From contig JALQXV010000042.1 of the NCBI GenBank assembly GCA_023263015.1, positions 1-7,887 on the forward strand: a stretch of DNA of 7,887 nucleotides, given 5' to 3'. Positions 1 to 5,865 of the stretch are shown piece by piece (position 1 is the first letter of the stretch; each line of letters starts with the position of its first letter). Both the position numbers and the translations under genes were made by a program. Origin of the DNA: Candidatus Saccharimonadia bacterium. Its GTDB lineage: Bacteria; Patescibacteriota; Saccharimonadia; Saccharimonadales; 2-12-FULL-41-12. Under the pieces are notes generated by a model. The model ran no database searches. It had not been told where the DNA came from and saw nothing but the letters and a program-made list of their open reading frames with translations.

Positions 1-32
1 GGTCACTGGTTCAAATCCAGTCGCTGCTACCA
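1..32 (+). tRNA. tRNA 3' end (partial, isotype not determinable)
   Basis: The window opens inside a tRNA gene. Positions 5-9 (ACTGG) and 17-21 (CCAGT) form a perfect 5-bp T stem around the 7-base loop TTCAAAT. The 3' acceptor strand follows at 22-28 (CGCTGCT), then discriminator A29 and an encoded CCA at 30-32. The missing 5' acceptor strand should read AGCAGCG, giving an A1-U72 end pair. The anticodon lies upstream of the window, so the amino acid cannot be named; the A discriminator argues against Trp, which usually has G. Confidence 0.93.
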
Positions 33-66
33 AGATCTTCAAGTCAATGATTGGGGGGAATTGCCT

Positions 67-741
67 GTGAATACAAGCATCCTAGATATAATTCAGGGTA
101 CGGTGCATGTCACCAGTATTGTAGCCATAGCAGCAGTTCTCATCCTCGCCTTTATCGGCACCATCAAGCCAGCCCTCTACAAGAAATTTCTACTCGAATA
201 CAGCGAGCGAAAATACATAGTTACGGCTGGTGTTTTTATTTGCCTATTAAGCGGCACTACTTTTATCGCTACCCAAAATACCAATCAGCAAGATACTCCT
301 AGTCAGACAGCTAAGCCCGTTCAAGAAATTAAACCTGAGGCACCGATCGCAGCACCACAGACACAAGAAGTCGCAGAAATCCGTGCCGAGGAAGTTATCG
401 CATACGAAGCAATTCCTTTTGAAAAAACATCTGTAGACGACCCGTCATTGGATAAAGGTGAATCTAAGATTACTGCGACAGGCACCGACGGCAGCCGCAA
501 GATGACATATGTAGTTAATTACGAAGGCTCAAAAGAAGTATCCCGCATGCTTAAGAGCACTGTGGTTACTAAAGCACCTGTAAACGAAGTTACCGCTGTG
601 GGCAGCAAGGAGGCTGCAGCAGCAGTAATCGACCCTAGCCCAACTCCTGCAAAAGAAGAAAAACAGTCTCCGTTTTTCAGCTTTAATTGTAGCTATGATT
701 CTCGCAAATCTAATCAAGCCAAGATCTGTCTTAGGCGTTAA
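67..741 (+). CDS. Membrane-anchored G5-domain protein
   Basis: A protein of about 224 residues with two predicted membrane helices (about residues 16-34 and 51-68) joined by a lysine-rich loop. The positive-inside rule therefore puts both the N-terminus and the long C-terminal part outside the cell. A Pro/Glu/Ala-rich linker (about 70-105) leads to a G5 domain (about 107-181), recognisable from IPFEKTSVDDPSLDKGE, the GTDG turn, VVNYEGSKEVSR and the closing P-V-N-E-x4-G-S. G5 domains occur in extracellular cell-wall proteins such as RpfB and bind glycans or peptidoglycan. No catalytic domain follows; the product ends in a short basic tail with two cysteines (about C208 and C221). I chose GTG at 67 because the G-run at 53-58 sits 8 nt upstream as a Shine-Dalgarno; TTG at 61 is the alternative and has only 2 nt of spacing. 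The gene starts 34 bp after a tRNA and overlaps the convergent gene by 11 bp. Confidence 0.85.
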   Translation: MNTSILDIIQGTVHVTSIVAIAAVLILAFIGTIKPALYKKFLLEYSERKYIVTAGVFICLLSGTTFIATQNTNQQDTPSQTAKPVQEIKPEAPIAAPQTQEVAEIRAEEVIAYEAIPFEKTSVDDPSLDKGESKITATGTDGSRKMTYVVNYEGSKEVSRMLKSTVVTKAPVNEVTAVGSKEAAAAVIDPSPTPAKEEKQSPFFSFNCSYDSRKSNQAKICLRR

Positions 742-1768
742 GTTTGTCGGCATTTAGTTCGCCAACCAGTTCTTCAATGACGTCTTCGAGTGTGATCAGG
801 CCATAGATATTTTTGCCGTCCATCGCTAATGCCATGTGAGCGCCGCTACGCTGCATGAGTTTGAGTGTCATTCTTATAGATTGATTTGAACTTACCTCAA
901 CGAGTTGTCGAATGTCAGTTTTGGAAATCATTTTGGTTCGAGCCGTCTGGTCACTTTGGATAATGTCCTTAATATGCACATAGCCTTTGATCTCGCCTTT
1001 TTTAGCAACGACTGGGAAGCGTGAAAAGCCAGTTTTGGCAGATAGCGCTTCTATTGATTCATAGGTAGCATTTGGACCAATCGTTACAACCTGATTAAAC
1101 GGAATCGCAACTTTATTAACCGTCTGGGAATCGAATGTTAATGCACCACTCAGTAAATGCTCATTATCTTCGCTTAAGTAGCCCTCTTTGCGAGATTCTT
1201 TTACAAGATCAGCCATCTCGTCACGGGTATAGGTACTTGAAACTTCGGCAGTGGCTCGCACACCAAATATGTAAAGAATACCGCTTGCGATGGCGTTGAG
1301 CCCGTATACGATTGGCTTTAGTATGCGCACAAGTCGGACGAGGCTTGGAGTCAAAATGAGGGCAGATTTTTCTGGACTGGCAAGCGCGATGTTTTTAGGC
1401 ACCATCTCACCGATCACAACGTGCAAGAATACGGTTATTATTAGTGCCAACGCAAAGCCAATTGGGTGCAACAGTTCATCAGGAACGTGTAAGGCGTGGA
1501 ATGGACCTTCGAACAGTTGCGCTAGTGCCGGTTCGGCAACCGCACCTAAGCCAAGTGAACAAAGCGTAATACCAAGCTGAGCACCAGCCATTAGGACCGA
1601 CACATTTTCAAGAGCACGCAGTGTTATCAAGGCGCGCTTAGAGCCATCACTTACCATACCTTCAATTGCGCTGCGCCGAACCGAAACAAGGCTAAACTCG
1701 GCACCAACAAAGAACGCATTCGCTAGAAGCAATAGCAGTCCGACAAGTAATCCGATTTCTACGCTCAT
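731..1768 (-). CDS. CNNM/CorC-family membrane protein, short form (DUF21 + CBS pair)
   Basis: A 345-residue CNNM-type (DUF21) integral membrane protein, a family linked to Mg2+/cation export or homeostasis. The DUF21 domain (about 1-180) shows N-terminal helix 5-27, the GAEFSLVSVRRSAIE signature (22-36), AGAQLGITLCSLGLGAVAEPAL (61-82), a helix at about 103-121 and the hallmark GEMVPKNIALA (120-130). A cytoplasmic CBS pair follows (about 215-337), with GFSRFPVV (247-254) and an ITLEDVIEELVGE ending (325-337). It stops right after the CBS pair and lacks the CorC_HlyC domain present in its upstream neighbour. Its ATG overlaps the neighbour's TGA (ATGA), and AAAGG at 1776-1780 is a well-spaced Shine-Dalgarno, so translation is probably coupled and the two may form heteromers (inference). 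Its TAA lies within the end of the convergent G5 gene. The transported ion cannot be read from sequence. Confidence 0.93.
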   Translation of the reverse strand: MSVEIGLLVGLLLLLANAFFVGAEFSLVSVRRSAIEGMVSDGSKRALITLRALENVSVLMAGAQLGITLCSLGLGAVAEPALAQLFEGPFHALHVPDELLHPIGFALALIITVFLHVVIGEMVPKNIALASPEKSALILTPSLVRLVRILKPIVYGLNAIASGILYIFGVRATAEVSSTYTRDEMADLVKESRKEGYLSEDNEHLLSGALTFDSQTVNKVAIPFNQVVTIGPNATYESIEALSAKTGFSRFPVVAKKGEIKGYVHIKDIIQSDQTARTKMISKTDIRQLVEVSSNQSIRMTLKLMQRSGAHMALAMDGKNIYGLITLEDVIEELVGELNADKLNA

Positions 1769-3105
1769 TCTTCAACCTTTCTCGGCTTCAGAATATCTAG
1801 TTGGATTCGGTCAATGCGAGTACCATCCATTTTGATGACTGTTAGCTTAACGTCGTAGTGCTGCCCTTTTCGGTTCATCGCAGCTACCTCGACACTTTCA
1901 TTGGCTTTAGGAATACGATCAAAGGCATCAAACGTTAATCCACCAACAGTTTCGTACTCTTCATCTTCTGGCAAAATATAGCCGGTAACCTGCGCAACTT
2001 CATCGGGGCGTAGCAAGCCGGAAATAAGCCAGCTCTTATTGCGCATTCTGCGAATAGCAACACCTTCTTCGTCGTGCTCATCTTTCACTTCACCTACAAG
2101 TTCTTCAACTAGGTCTTCTATCGTCACAATGCCGTCTACCCCACCAAATTCATCCATCGCAATTACTGCTTCTACTTTTTCGTCGCGCATTTTTTCAATA
2201 AGATCGTCTAGCTCCATGCTTGATGGTACAAATAATGCCGGCTTCATAATGTCTTTAATACTCGTTTTTGAACGATCTTCATACGGAATTGCCACGGCTT
2301 GTTTTACGCTTACAAAGCCAACAATGTTGTCGATGTCTTCGCCAATTACTGGAAAGCGCGAAAAGCCTGATGACTGAGTCGCTTCAATGACACAATTGAC
2401 TGTTTTGTCCTGTTCTAGCGTTTCGAGCTTAACGCGAGGCGTCATTACGTCGGAGGCATGTCGTTCACTAAATTCAATTGAACGTTCAACTAATATAGCC
2501 GTGTCCCGAGCCAACGTACCACGCTTAGCGGAGTGTTTAACAACGGACAATAGCTCCTCTACCGAACGTGCTGCGGCCAATTCCTCACGCGCTTCTAATC
2601 CGAATCTGTGTAGGATTTTATTAGCAGTACCGTTCATTACCACGATCGGACCATACATTAACTTAGTAAAGCCACGCTGCAAGCCCTGTACCGCCTTAGC
2701 CGTCCCAACTGGCCGTGCGATTGCTAAGTTCTTCGGCACTAACTCACCAAAGATCATCGTCACAACGGTTGCGATTGTGATACCTAAAATAATAGCGACA
2801 CTTGATACCTGTGCGCCTTCAAGACCAGCTGATTCAAGCGGACCGCGCAGCAGCTCCGAAATGGCTGGCTCTGCCAAAAAACCGATCGCAAGGTTCGTGA
2901 CCGTAATACCAACTTGTGCGCCCGATAACTGAGTGCTCAGCGTTTTAAGCGCACTTAATACGCCTTTGGCATTTCGATCACCTTTGCTGGCTAATCGTTC
3001 AATACGGGTTCGATCAACAGTTACAAACGCAAATTCGGCGGCGACAAACACTCCACAAGCTAGTACCAGCAGGAGCGCGATCGCAATAAGTAGCACTTCA
3101 ATCAT
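1765..3105 (-). CDS. CNNM/CorC-family membrane protein, full length (DUF21-CBS-CorC_HlyC)
   Basis: A 446-residue CNNM/CorC protein with the complete family architecture. The DUF21 membrane domain (about 1-185) has a first helix at 3-25, AAEFAFVTVDRTRIE (22-36), LSGAQVGITVTNLAIGFLAEP (60-80), a helix at about 102-120 and the conserved FGELVPKNLAIARP (119-132). The CBS pair spans about 215-340, with MTPR (221-224), GFSRFPVIG (247-255) and IVTIEDLVEELVGEV (326-340). The CorC_HlyC domain (about 350-440) shows WLISG, YETVGGL (384-390), the RIPK turn and DGTRIDRI. Family members are implicated in Mg2+ and Co2+ resistance or export; older annotations call them hemolysins. It lies 23 bp downstream of the NUDIX gene and overlaps the short CNNM gene by 4 bp. 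No Shine-Dalgarno precedes the ATG; instead a TATAAT ends 12 nt upstream, suggesting a secondary promoter with a very short leader. Confidence 0.95.
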   Translation of the reverse strand: MIEVLLIAIALLLVLACGVFVAAEFAFVTVDRTRIERLASKGDRNAKGVLSALKTLSTQLSGAQVGITVTNLAIGFLAEPAISELLRGPLESAGLEGAQVSSVAIILGITIATVVTMIFGELVPKNLAIARPVGTAKAVQGLQRGFTKLMYGPIVVMNGTANKILHRFGLEAREELAAARSVEELLSVVKHSAKRGTLARDTAILVERSIEFSERHASDVMTPRVKLETLEQDKTVNCVIEATQSSGFSRFPVIGEDIDNIVGFVSVKQAVAIPYEDRSKTSIKDIMKPALFVPSSMELDDLIEKMRDEKVEAVIAMDEFGGVDGIVTIEDLVEELVGEVKDEHDEEGVAIRRMRNKSWLISGLLRPDEVAQVTGYILPEDEEYETVGGLTFDAFDRIPKANESVEVAAMNRKGQHYDVKLTVIKMDGTRIDRIQLDILKPRKVEE

Positions 3106-3117
3106 TTAGTGATTACT

Positions 3118-3123
3118 ATTATA
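3118..3123 (-). promoter_or_regulatory. Possible internal -10 box before the CNNM pair
   Basis: Read on the minus strand, TATAAT occupies 3123-3118 in the NUDIX-CNNM gap, and the CNNM ATG begins at 3105. A start of transcription 6-8 bp downstream would leave a leader of only about 6 nt and no Shine-Dalgarno. No good -35 is seen at normal spacing (GCCACT at 17 bp). The 12-mer TATAATAGTAAT here is repeated exactly at the promoter at 5832-5843. Confidence 0.4.
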
Positions 3124-3128
3124 AAGCA

Positions 3129-3659
3129 TTATTTAAAGCTAGTGGCAGGAACTTTTTCATAACTTGCGAGCATGGTGCCAAAAACAAATAGTGCCTGCTC
3201 TTTTATATTGTCGTAAATCTTGTCTAACGAGATTGAATGTAGCTCTTCACGAGTAAACAACATTACCGACTGAGATTCTTCTTCGGCAATAGCGCCGGCA
3301 GGTGGCTGATCGGTTACAAATCCATACGATAAATCGGTGTGCTGATGACCATTATTAAAAGCATGTGAGATATAACAAAACGGCACGGGATGAAGCTGGA
3401 CGCTCGGTAAGTTCATAATTCGGTTAGGTGGCTGCAAGAGCATAAGTTGATTCATGTCATAGCCGGACTCTTCTTTTAATTCATGACTAATCGCTTGCCA
3501 CGGACTCTCATCTATTTCAATATGTCCACCAAACTGCATGTACATGCCGAGCTTCTTGTGTAAGTGCAGCATGATTTTGGGTTCTTCAAAATCGGTGCGA
3601 ATCACAAAGGCACTGATCGTGTGATCGTATTGGCCGTCTCCGGTATGTATATGAGGCAT
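3129..3659 (-). CDS. NUDIX hydrolase
   Basis: A 176-residue NUDIX-superfamily protein. These enzymes cleave nucleoside diphosphates linked to another moiety (damaged NTPs, NDP-sugars, cofactors, alarmones), using divalent metal held by the Nudix box. The box lies at residues 45-67: G45, E51, then H59-E60-L61-K62-E63-E64-S65-G66-Y67, matching Gx5Ex7REUxEExGU except that the usual Arg is His59. The metal-binding glutamates E60, E63 and E64 are intact, so activity is expected. The N-terminal part (ISAFVI, KIMLHLHKKLGMYMQFGGH) is the standard beta-strand lead-in. The protein is rich in histidine (H3, H5, H13, H32, H34). It starts 4 bp after the marR stop with only a weak Shine-Dalgarno, so translation is likely coupled to marR. 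Substrate unknown; sequence alone cannot separate house-cleaning from RNA-cap or ADP-ribose activity. Confidence 0.92.
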   Translation of the reverse strand: MPHIHTGDGQYDHTISAFVIRTDFEEPKIMLHLHKKLGMYMQFGGHIEIDESPWQAISHELKEESGYDMNQLMLLQPPNRIMNLPSVQLHPVPFCYISHAFNNGHQHTDLSYGFVTDQPPAGAIAEEESQSVMLFTREELHSISLDKIYDNIKEQALFVFGTMLASYEKVPATSFK

Positions 3660-3663
3660 GGCT

Positions 3664-4074
3664 CTATGCTAACAGTTTATCTACTAGCGTGACGAGTGTT
3701 TTAACTTCATCAGGAGATAATTTTTCAAGGTCGGCTGCTTCAGCTTTTTGCAGGCTTTCTAAAATCTTGCCGCGGCAAACGCAGCCTTTATCGCTCAGCT
3801 TGATCATCTTTACGCGACGATCTTTAGGATCAACTGTTCGTTCAATCAAACCTTGACCATCTAGACGATCAATCAAACCGGTTGTATTGGAAGCATCGCA
3901 GCCCATAAGGGTTGATAGTTCTTGCATTGATTTGCACTGCCCTTTTTCAAAGTGCATTAAGAGCATACCTTGAACGGGCGTCATACCTAATGTATCAACA
4001 ACTTCATGCATATGACGCTTGGAACGCATCATTAAAATCATTAATTTACGATAAATCTCGGTAGAGTGCTTCAT
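3664..4074 (-). CDS. MarR-family transcriptional regulator
   Basis: A 136-residue winged-helix repressor, the usual MarR size. N-terminal dimerisation helices (about 1-30) precede the HTH: MTPVQGMLLMHFEKG (31-45), SMQELSTLMGCDASNTTGLIDRLDGQGLIER (49-79), then the wing with the family signature DPKDRRVKMIKLSDKG (82-97). C-terminal helices (about 100-136) complete the dimer interface. MarR proteins typically repress a divergent efflux gene and are released by small phenolic ligands or by cysteine oxidation. Four cysteines (C47, C59, C98, C100) include a C-V-C at the end of the wing and one in the recognition region, which leaves redox or metal sensing open (inference). It is transcribed away from the DHA2 pump across a 107-bp gap with operator-like repeats and is probably autoregulated. 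AAGGGG at 4079-4084 (+ numbering CCCCTT) is its Shine-Dalgarno, 5 nt from the ATG. Confidence 0.95.
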   Translation of the reverse strand: MKHSTEIYRKLMILMMRSKRHMHEVVDTLGMTPVQGMLLMHFEKGQCKSMQELSTLMGCDASNTTGLIDRLDGQGLIERTVDPKDRRVKMIKLSDKGCVCRGKILESLQKAEAADLEKLSPDEVKTLVTLVDKLLA

Positions 4075-4085
4075 AGAGTCCCCTT

Positions 4086-4091
4086 ATTATA
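4086..4091 (-). promoter_or_regulatory. -10 box of the marR promoter
   Basis: On the minus strand TATAAT reads from 4091 to 4086, and the marR ATG begins at 4074. The -35 is poor (TGTCAA at 17 bp, 4114-4109). A start of transcription about 6-8 bp downstream would fall within or just after the AAGGGG Shine-Dalgarno, so the leader is extremely short. The first operator half-site overlaps this -10 box. Confidence 0.5.
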
Positions 4092-4125
4092 CTTGAATAA
4101 GTCAATACTTGACAATATCAAGTAT
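4089..4125. promoter_or_regulatory. Two overlapping MarR operator-like inverted repeats
   Basis: The perfect repeat is ATACTTGA (4105-4112), CAATA, TCAAGTAT (4118-4125). A second copy of ATACTTGA (4089-4096) starts an imperfect repeat of the same 8-5-8 geometry, ending in TCAATACT (4102-4109, 5 of 8 matches), with centres 16 bp apart. The perfect site contains the pump's -35 (TTGACA 4109-4114); the imperfect site overlaps the marR -10. This is what an autoregulating MarR repressor controlling both genes would need. Binding itself is inferred. Confidence 0.72.
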
Positions 4126-4136
4126 TTTTTTATAGG
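4109..4136 (+). promoter_or_regulatory. Promoter of the DHA2 efflux gene
   Basis: A consensus -35 TTGACA (4109-4114) is followed after 16 bp by TATAGG (4131-4136, four of six matches to TATAAT). Transcription would start near 4143, giving a leader of about 40 nt with AAGGA at 4171-4175 as ribosome binding site, 6 nt before ATG 4182. The -35 lies inside the perfect inverted repeat, so operator occupancy should block RNA polymerase. Confidence 0.62.
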
Positions 4137-4181
4137 CTAGAGTTAAGCGCTAAAAAATAACTAATGGAATAAGGACTTTTC

Positions 4182-5612
4182 ATGAAGCAAGCTATTAATA
4201 AAAACCGTATCCTGCTGCTCTTGGCACTTGCACAATTTATTGTGGTGCTCGACAGCTCGATCGTTAACATCGCTCTCCCGCTGATTAGCAAAGAATTGCA
4301 TTTCAGCCCAGAGAACCTGCAGTGGGTTGTGACCGCGTATACACTTACGTTTGGTGGCTTCCTGCTACTTGGTGGACGTGCCGCTGACCTTTTTGGTCGC
4401 CGTCGTACCTTTATGATTGGGCTTATCGGTTTCACTCTTATGTCACTTTTGGCTGGCTTAAGCCAAAGTAGTGGCATGTTGATCGTATTTAGAGCCATTC
4501 AAGGCTTGGCAGCTGCCTTTATGTCCCCTGCTGCCCTGTCAATTGTTGTCAGCACTTTTAAAGAAGGCGCCGAGCGCAACCGTGCGCTTGGTGTTTGGGG
4601 CGGTGTTGCCGCCGGTGGTGCCGCAGCCGGACTCTTGTTTGGTGGCGTGCTAACTGAATACTTCGGTTGGCGCTGGGACTTCTTTGTTAACGTACCAATT
4701 GGGTTGGCGCTTGCCTACTTTGTGCCTAAATTCATCCCAGAAAGTAAGGCAGATCTCGATCATAAGCATCTTGATCTACCTGGGGCTGTGTTTGCCACGA
4801 CAGGTTTAATGACCTTGGTCTACGGACTTGTTAAAGCTCCGGAATATGGTTGGGGCGATTCTAAAAGTATCTTACTAATTGGTGGTGCGCTCGTTCTATT
4901 AGCAGCATTCATTATTAATGAGAAGCGTTCTAAGCATCCGCTCATGCCACTGTCGATCTTTTCGATCAGGAACTTGCGTGGCGCTAACTTGGCGCAGTTA
5001 CCAATAACTGCTTCTATGTTTGCAATGTTCTTCTTTATCTCATTGTACGTACAGACAATTCTAGGCTACTCACCAATTCGCTCAGGCTTAGCGTTCTTGC
5101 CTGTCACGATCGTAATCGGTATTGTTTCGGCAATTGCCTCACGATTTATTGCACGAGTTGGCTACAAGTTGCCTATGACTATAGGACCAGTGTTTATCGC
5201 CGTTGCCATGCTATTCTTTAGTCGCCTAGAAGTTGGTAGCACCTACTTAGCACACGTTCTGCCAGGACTTATCATTCTTGCGCTTGGACTTGGTATGACC
5301 TTTGTGAGCGTTACGATTGCTGCAACCTCTGGCGTGCCTAAGCACGAGTCAGGCTTGGCATCTGGTATTCTTAATACCTCCCAGCAAATTGGTGGTGCGC
5401 TTGGCTTGGCAGTGCTTTCAGGCATTTACGCATCTTCTGTAAAGGATGCAGCCATGACTGGAGCTGACGCAGCTCACGCGCAAGTTGCGGGATATCAGGA
5501 TGCATTTATTGTAGCGGCCGGAATCGCGCTTGCCGCTTCACTTATTAGTGCCTTTGCAGTTAAACATGTTAAGGGTGAACGCCACGAATCAGAAGCAATT
5601 GTTGCTCATTAA
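4182..5612 (+). CDS. MFS drug efflux transporter, DHA2 (EmrB/QacA) family
   Basis: A 476-residue polytopic protein of the 14-helix DHA2 group of proton-driven drug exporters. Diagnostic motifs are visible: D1 in helix 1 (LDSSIVNIALP, 23-33, with Asp24), motif A in the loop after helix 2 (GGRAADLFGRRR, 64-75), R104 in helix 4 (FRAIQGLAAAFMSPAALS), and antiporter motif C in helix 5 (GGVAAGGAAAGLLFGGVL), followed by GWRWDFFVNVPIG (162-174). The C-terminal half carries SGLASGILNTSQQIGGALGLAVL, typical of the last helices in this family. Length and motifs indicate an intact gene. It is divergent from marR and should be derepressed when the regulator binds its ligand; the regulator-plus-pump arrangement suggests export of a toxic hydrophobic compound. 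Substrate cannot be predicted. ATG 4182 is supported by AAGGA at 4171-4175. Confidence 0.95.
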   Translation: MKQAINKNRILLLLALAQFIVVLDSSIVNIALPLISKELHFSPENLQWVVTAYTLTFGGFLLLGGRAADLFGRRRTFMIGLIGFTLMSLLAGLSQSSGMLIVFRAIQGLAAAFMSPAALSIVVSTFKEGAERNRALGVWGGVAAGGAAAGLLFGGVLTEYFGWRWDFFVNVPIGLALAYFVPKFIPESKADLDHKHLDLPGAVFATTGLMTLVYGLVKAPEYGWGDSKSILLIGGALVLLAAFIINEKRSKHPLMPLSIFSIRNLRGANLAQLPITASMFAMFFFISLYVQTILGYSPIRSGLAFLPVTIVIGIVSAIASRFIARVGYKLPMTIGPVFIAVAMLFFSRLEVGSTYLAHVLPGLIILALGLGMTFVSVTIAATSGVPKHESGLASGILNTSQQIGGALGLAVLSGIYASSVKDAAMTGADAAHAQVAGYQDAFIVAAGIALAASLISAFAVKHVKGERHESEAIVAH

Positions 5613-5632
5613 GATTTAGGTTAACTAAAAGT

Positions 5633-5670
5633 AAATACCCTCGGGCGCCCGAGGGTATTTTTGTTTGTTT
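5633..5670. terminator. Strong intrinsic terminator, probably bidirectional
   Basis: Positions 5633-5660 form a perfect 28-bp palindrome (AAATACCCTCGGGC and its exact complement) centred between 5646 and 5647, giving a GC-rich hairpin core. On the plus strand it runs into a T-rich tail at 5658-5670 and ends the efflux transcript 20 bp after its stop codon. On the minus strand the hairpin is followed by TTTACTTTTAG, so it can also end leftward transcription from the minus-strand promoter at 5838-5865. Confidence 0.92.
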
Positions 5671-5684
5671 TTGCTAGATAGGGT

Positions 5685-5771
5685 TTAGATACCTTTTAAT
5701 ATTGCATCGAACTTCGAGATACTTTTATCTGAAGTTTTAACAAACTCATAGCCAATGCCGGCTTGCTTCAT
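5685..5771 (-). CDS. Candidate 28-residue small protein (or sRNA with a short ORF)
   Basis: On the minus strand ATG (5771-5769) opens a 28-codon frame ending in TAA (5687-5685). The peptide begins MKQAGIGYEFVKTSD and ends ISKFDAILKGI: soluble, slightly basic, with no membrane segment or signal peptide. AAAGGA (5787-5782) lies 10 nt upstream, the same Shine-Dalgarno and spacing as the neighbouring RRM gene. A consensus promoter (TTGACA, 16 bp, TATAAT) is placed to transcribe it, and the terminator at 5633-5660 would close a transcript of about 200 nt. I do not recognise the peptide. The frame stays open 8 codons upstream of the ATG and reads protein-like (KTAKEFAH) until a TAA, so it could instead be the 3' remnant of a decayed gene, or the RNA itself may be the functional product. 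Confidence 0.42.
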   Translation of the reverse strand: MKQAGIGYEFVKTSDKSISKFDAILKGI

Positions 5772-5817
5772 ATGTGCAAATTCCTTTGCTGTTTTTTAGT
5801 TTTTGATGGTTTTTGTT

Positions 5818-5829
5818 TTAGTCGACTAA
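5818..5829. promoter_or_regulatory. 12-bp perfect palindrome at the small-gene transcription start
   Basis: TTAGTCGACTAA is perfectly self-complementary. It lies about 9 bp downstream of the minus-strand -10 box, covering roughly +2 to +13 of the predicted transcript. The position suits a repressor operator; it could also be chance or part of the 5' leader. No regulator for it is identified in the window. Confidence 0.35.
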
Positions 5830-5837
5830 CAATTACT

Positions 5838-5865
5838 ATTATACAGATTTTTGCGAATTTGTCAA
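5838..5865 (-). promoter_or_regulatory. Consensus promoter on the minus strand
   Basis: Read on the minus strand, TTGACA (5865-5860) and TATAAT (5843-5838) are both perfect sigma70-type hexamers separated by 16 bp. The predicted start lies near 5831. It points away from the RRM gene, into the 28-codon ORF and the terminator at 5633-5660, and is the best-matching promoter in the window. Confidence 0.7.

Noticed and set aside
51..302. Open frame overlapping the start of the G5 gene in another frame
   Set aside because: Composition (Ser/His/Tyr-rich) is not protein-like, and the G5 frame has clear membrane helices and domain motifs.
30..727. CCAAGATCT at 30-38 (tRNA 3' end) and again at 719-727, like attachment-site repeats
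   Set aside because: Only 9 bp, no integrase or mobile gene between the copies, and the second copy lies within the coding end of the G5 gene; chance is adequate.
3106..3160. Terminator between the NUDIX and CNNM genes
   Set aside because: The gap is AT-rich but shows no GC-rich hairpin followed by a T tract on the minus strand.
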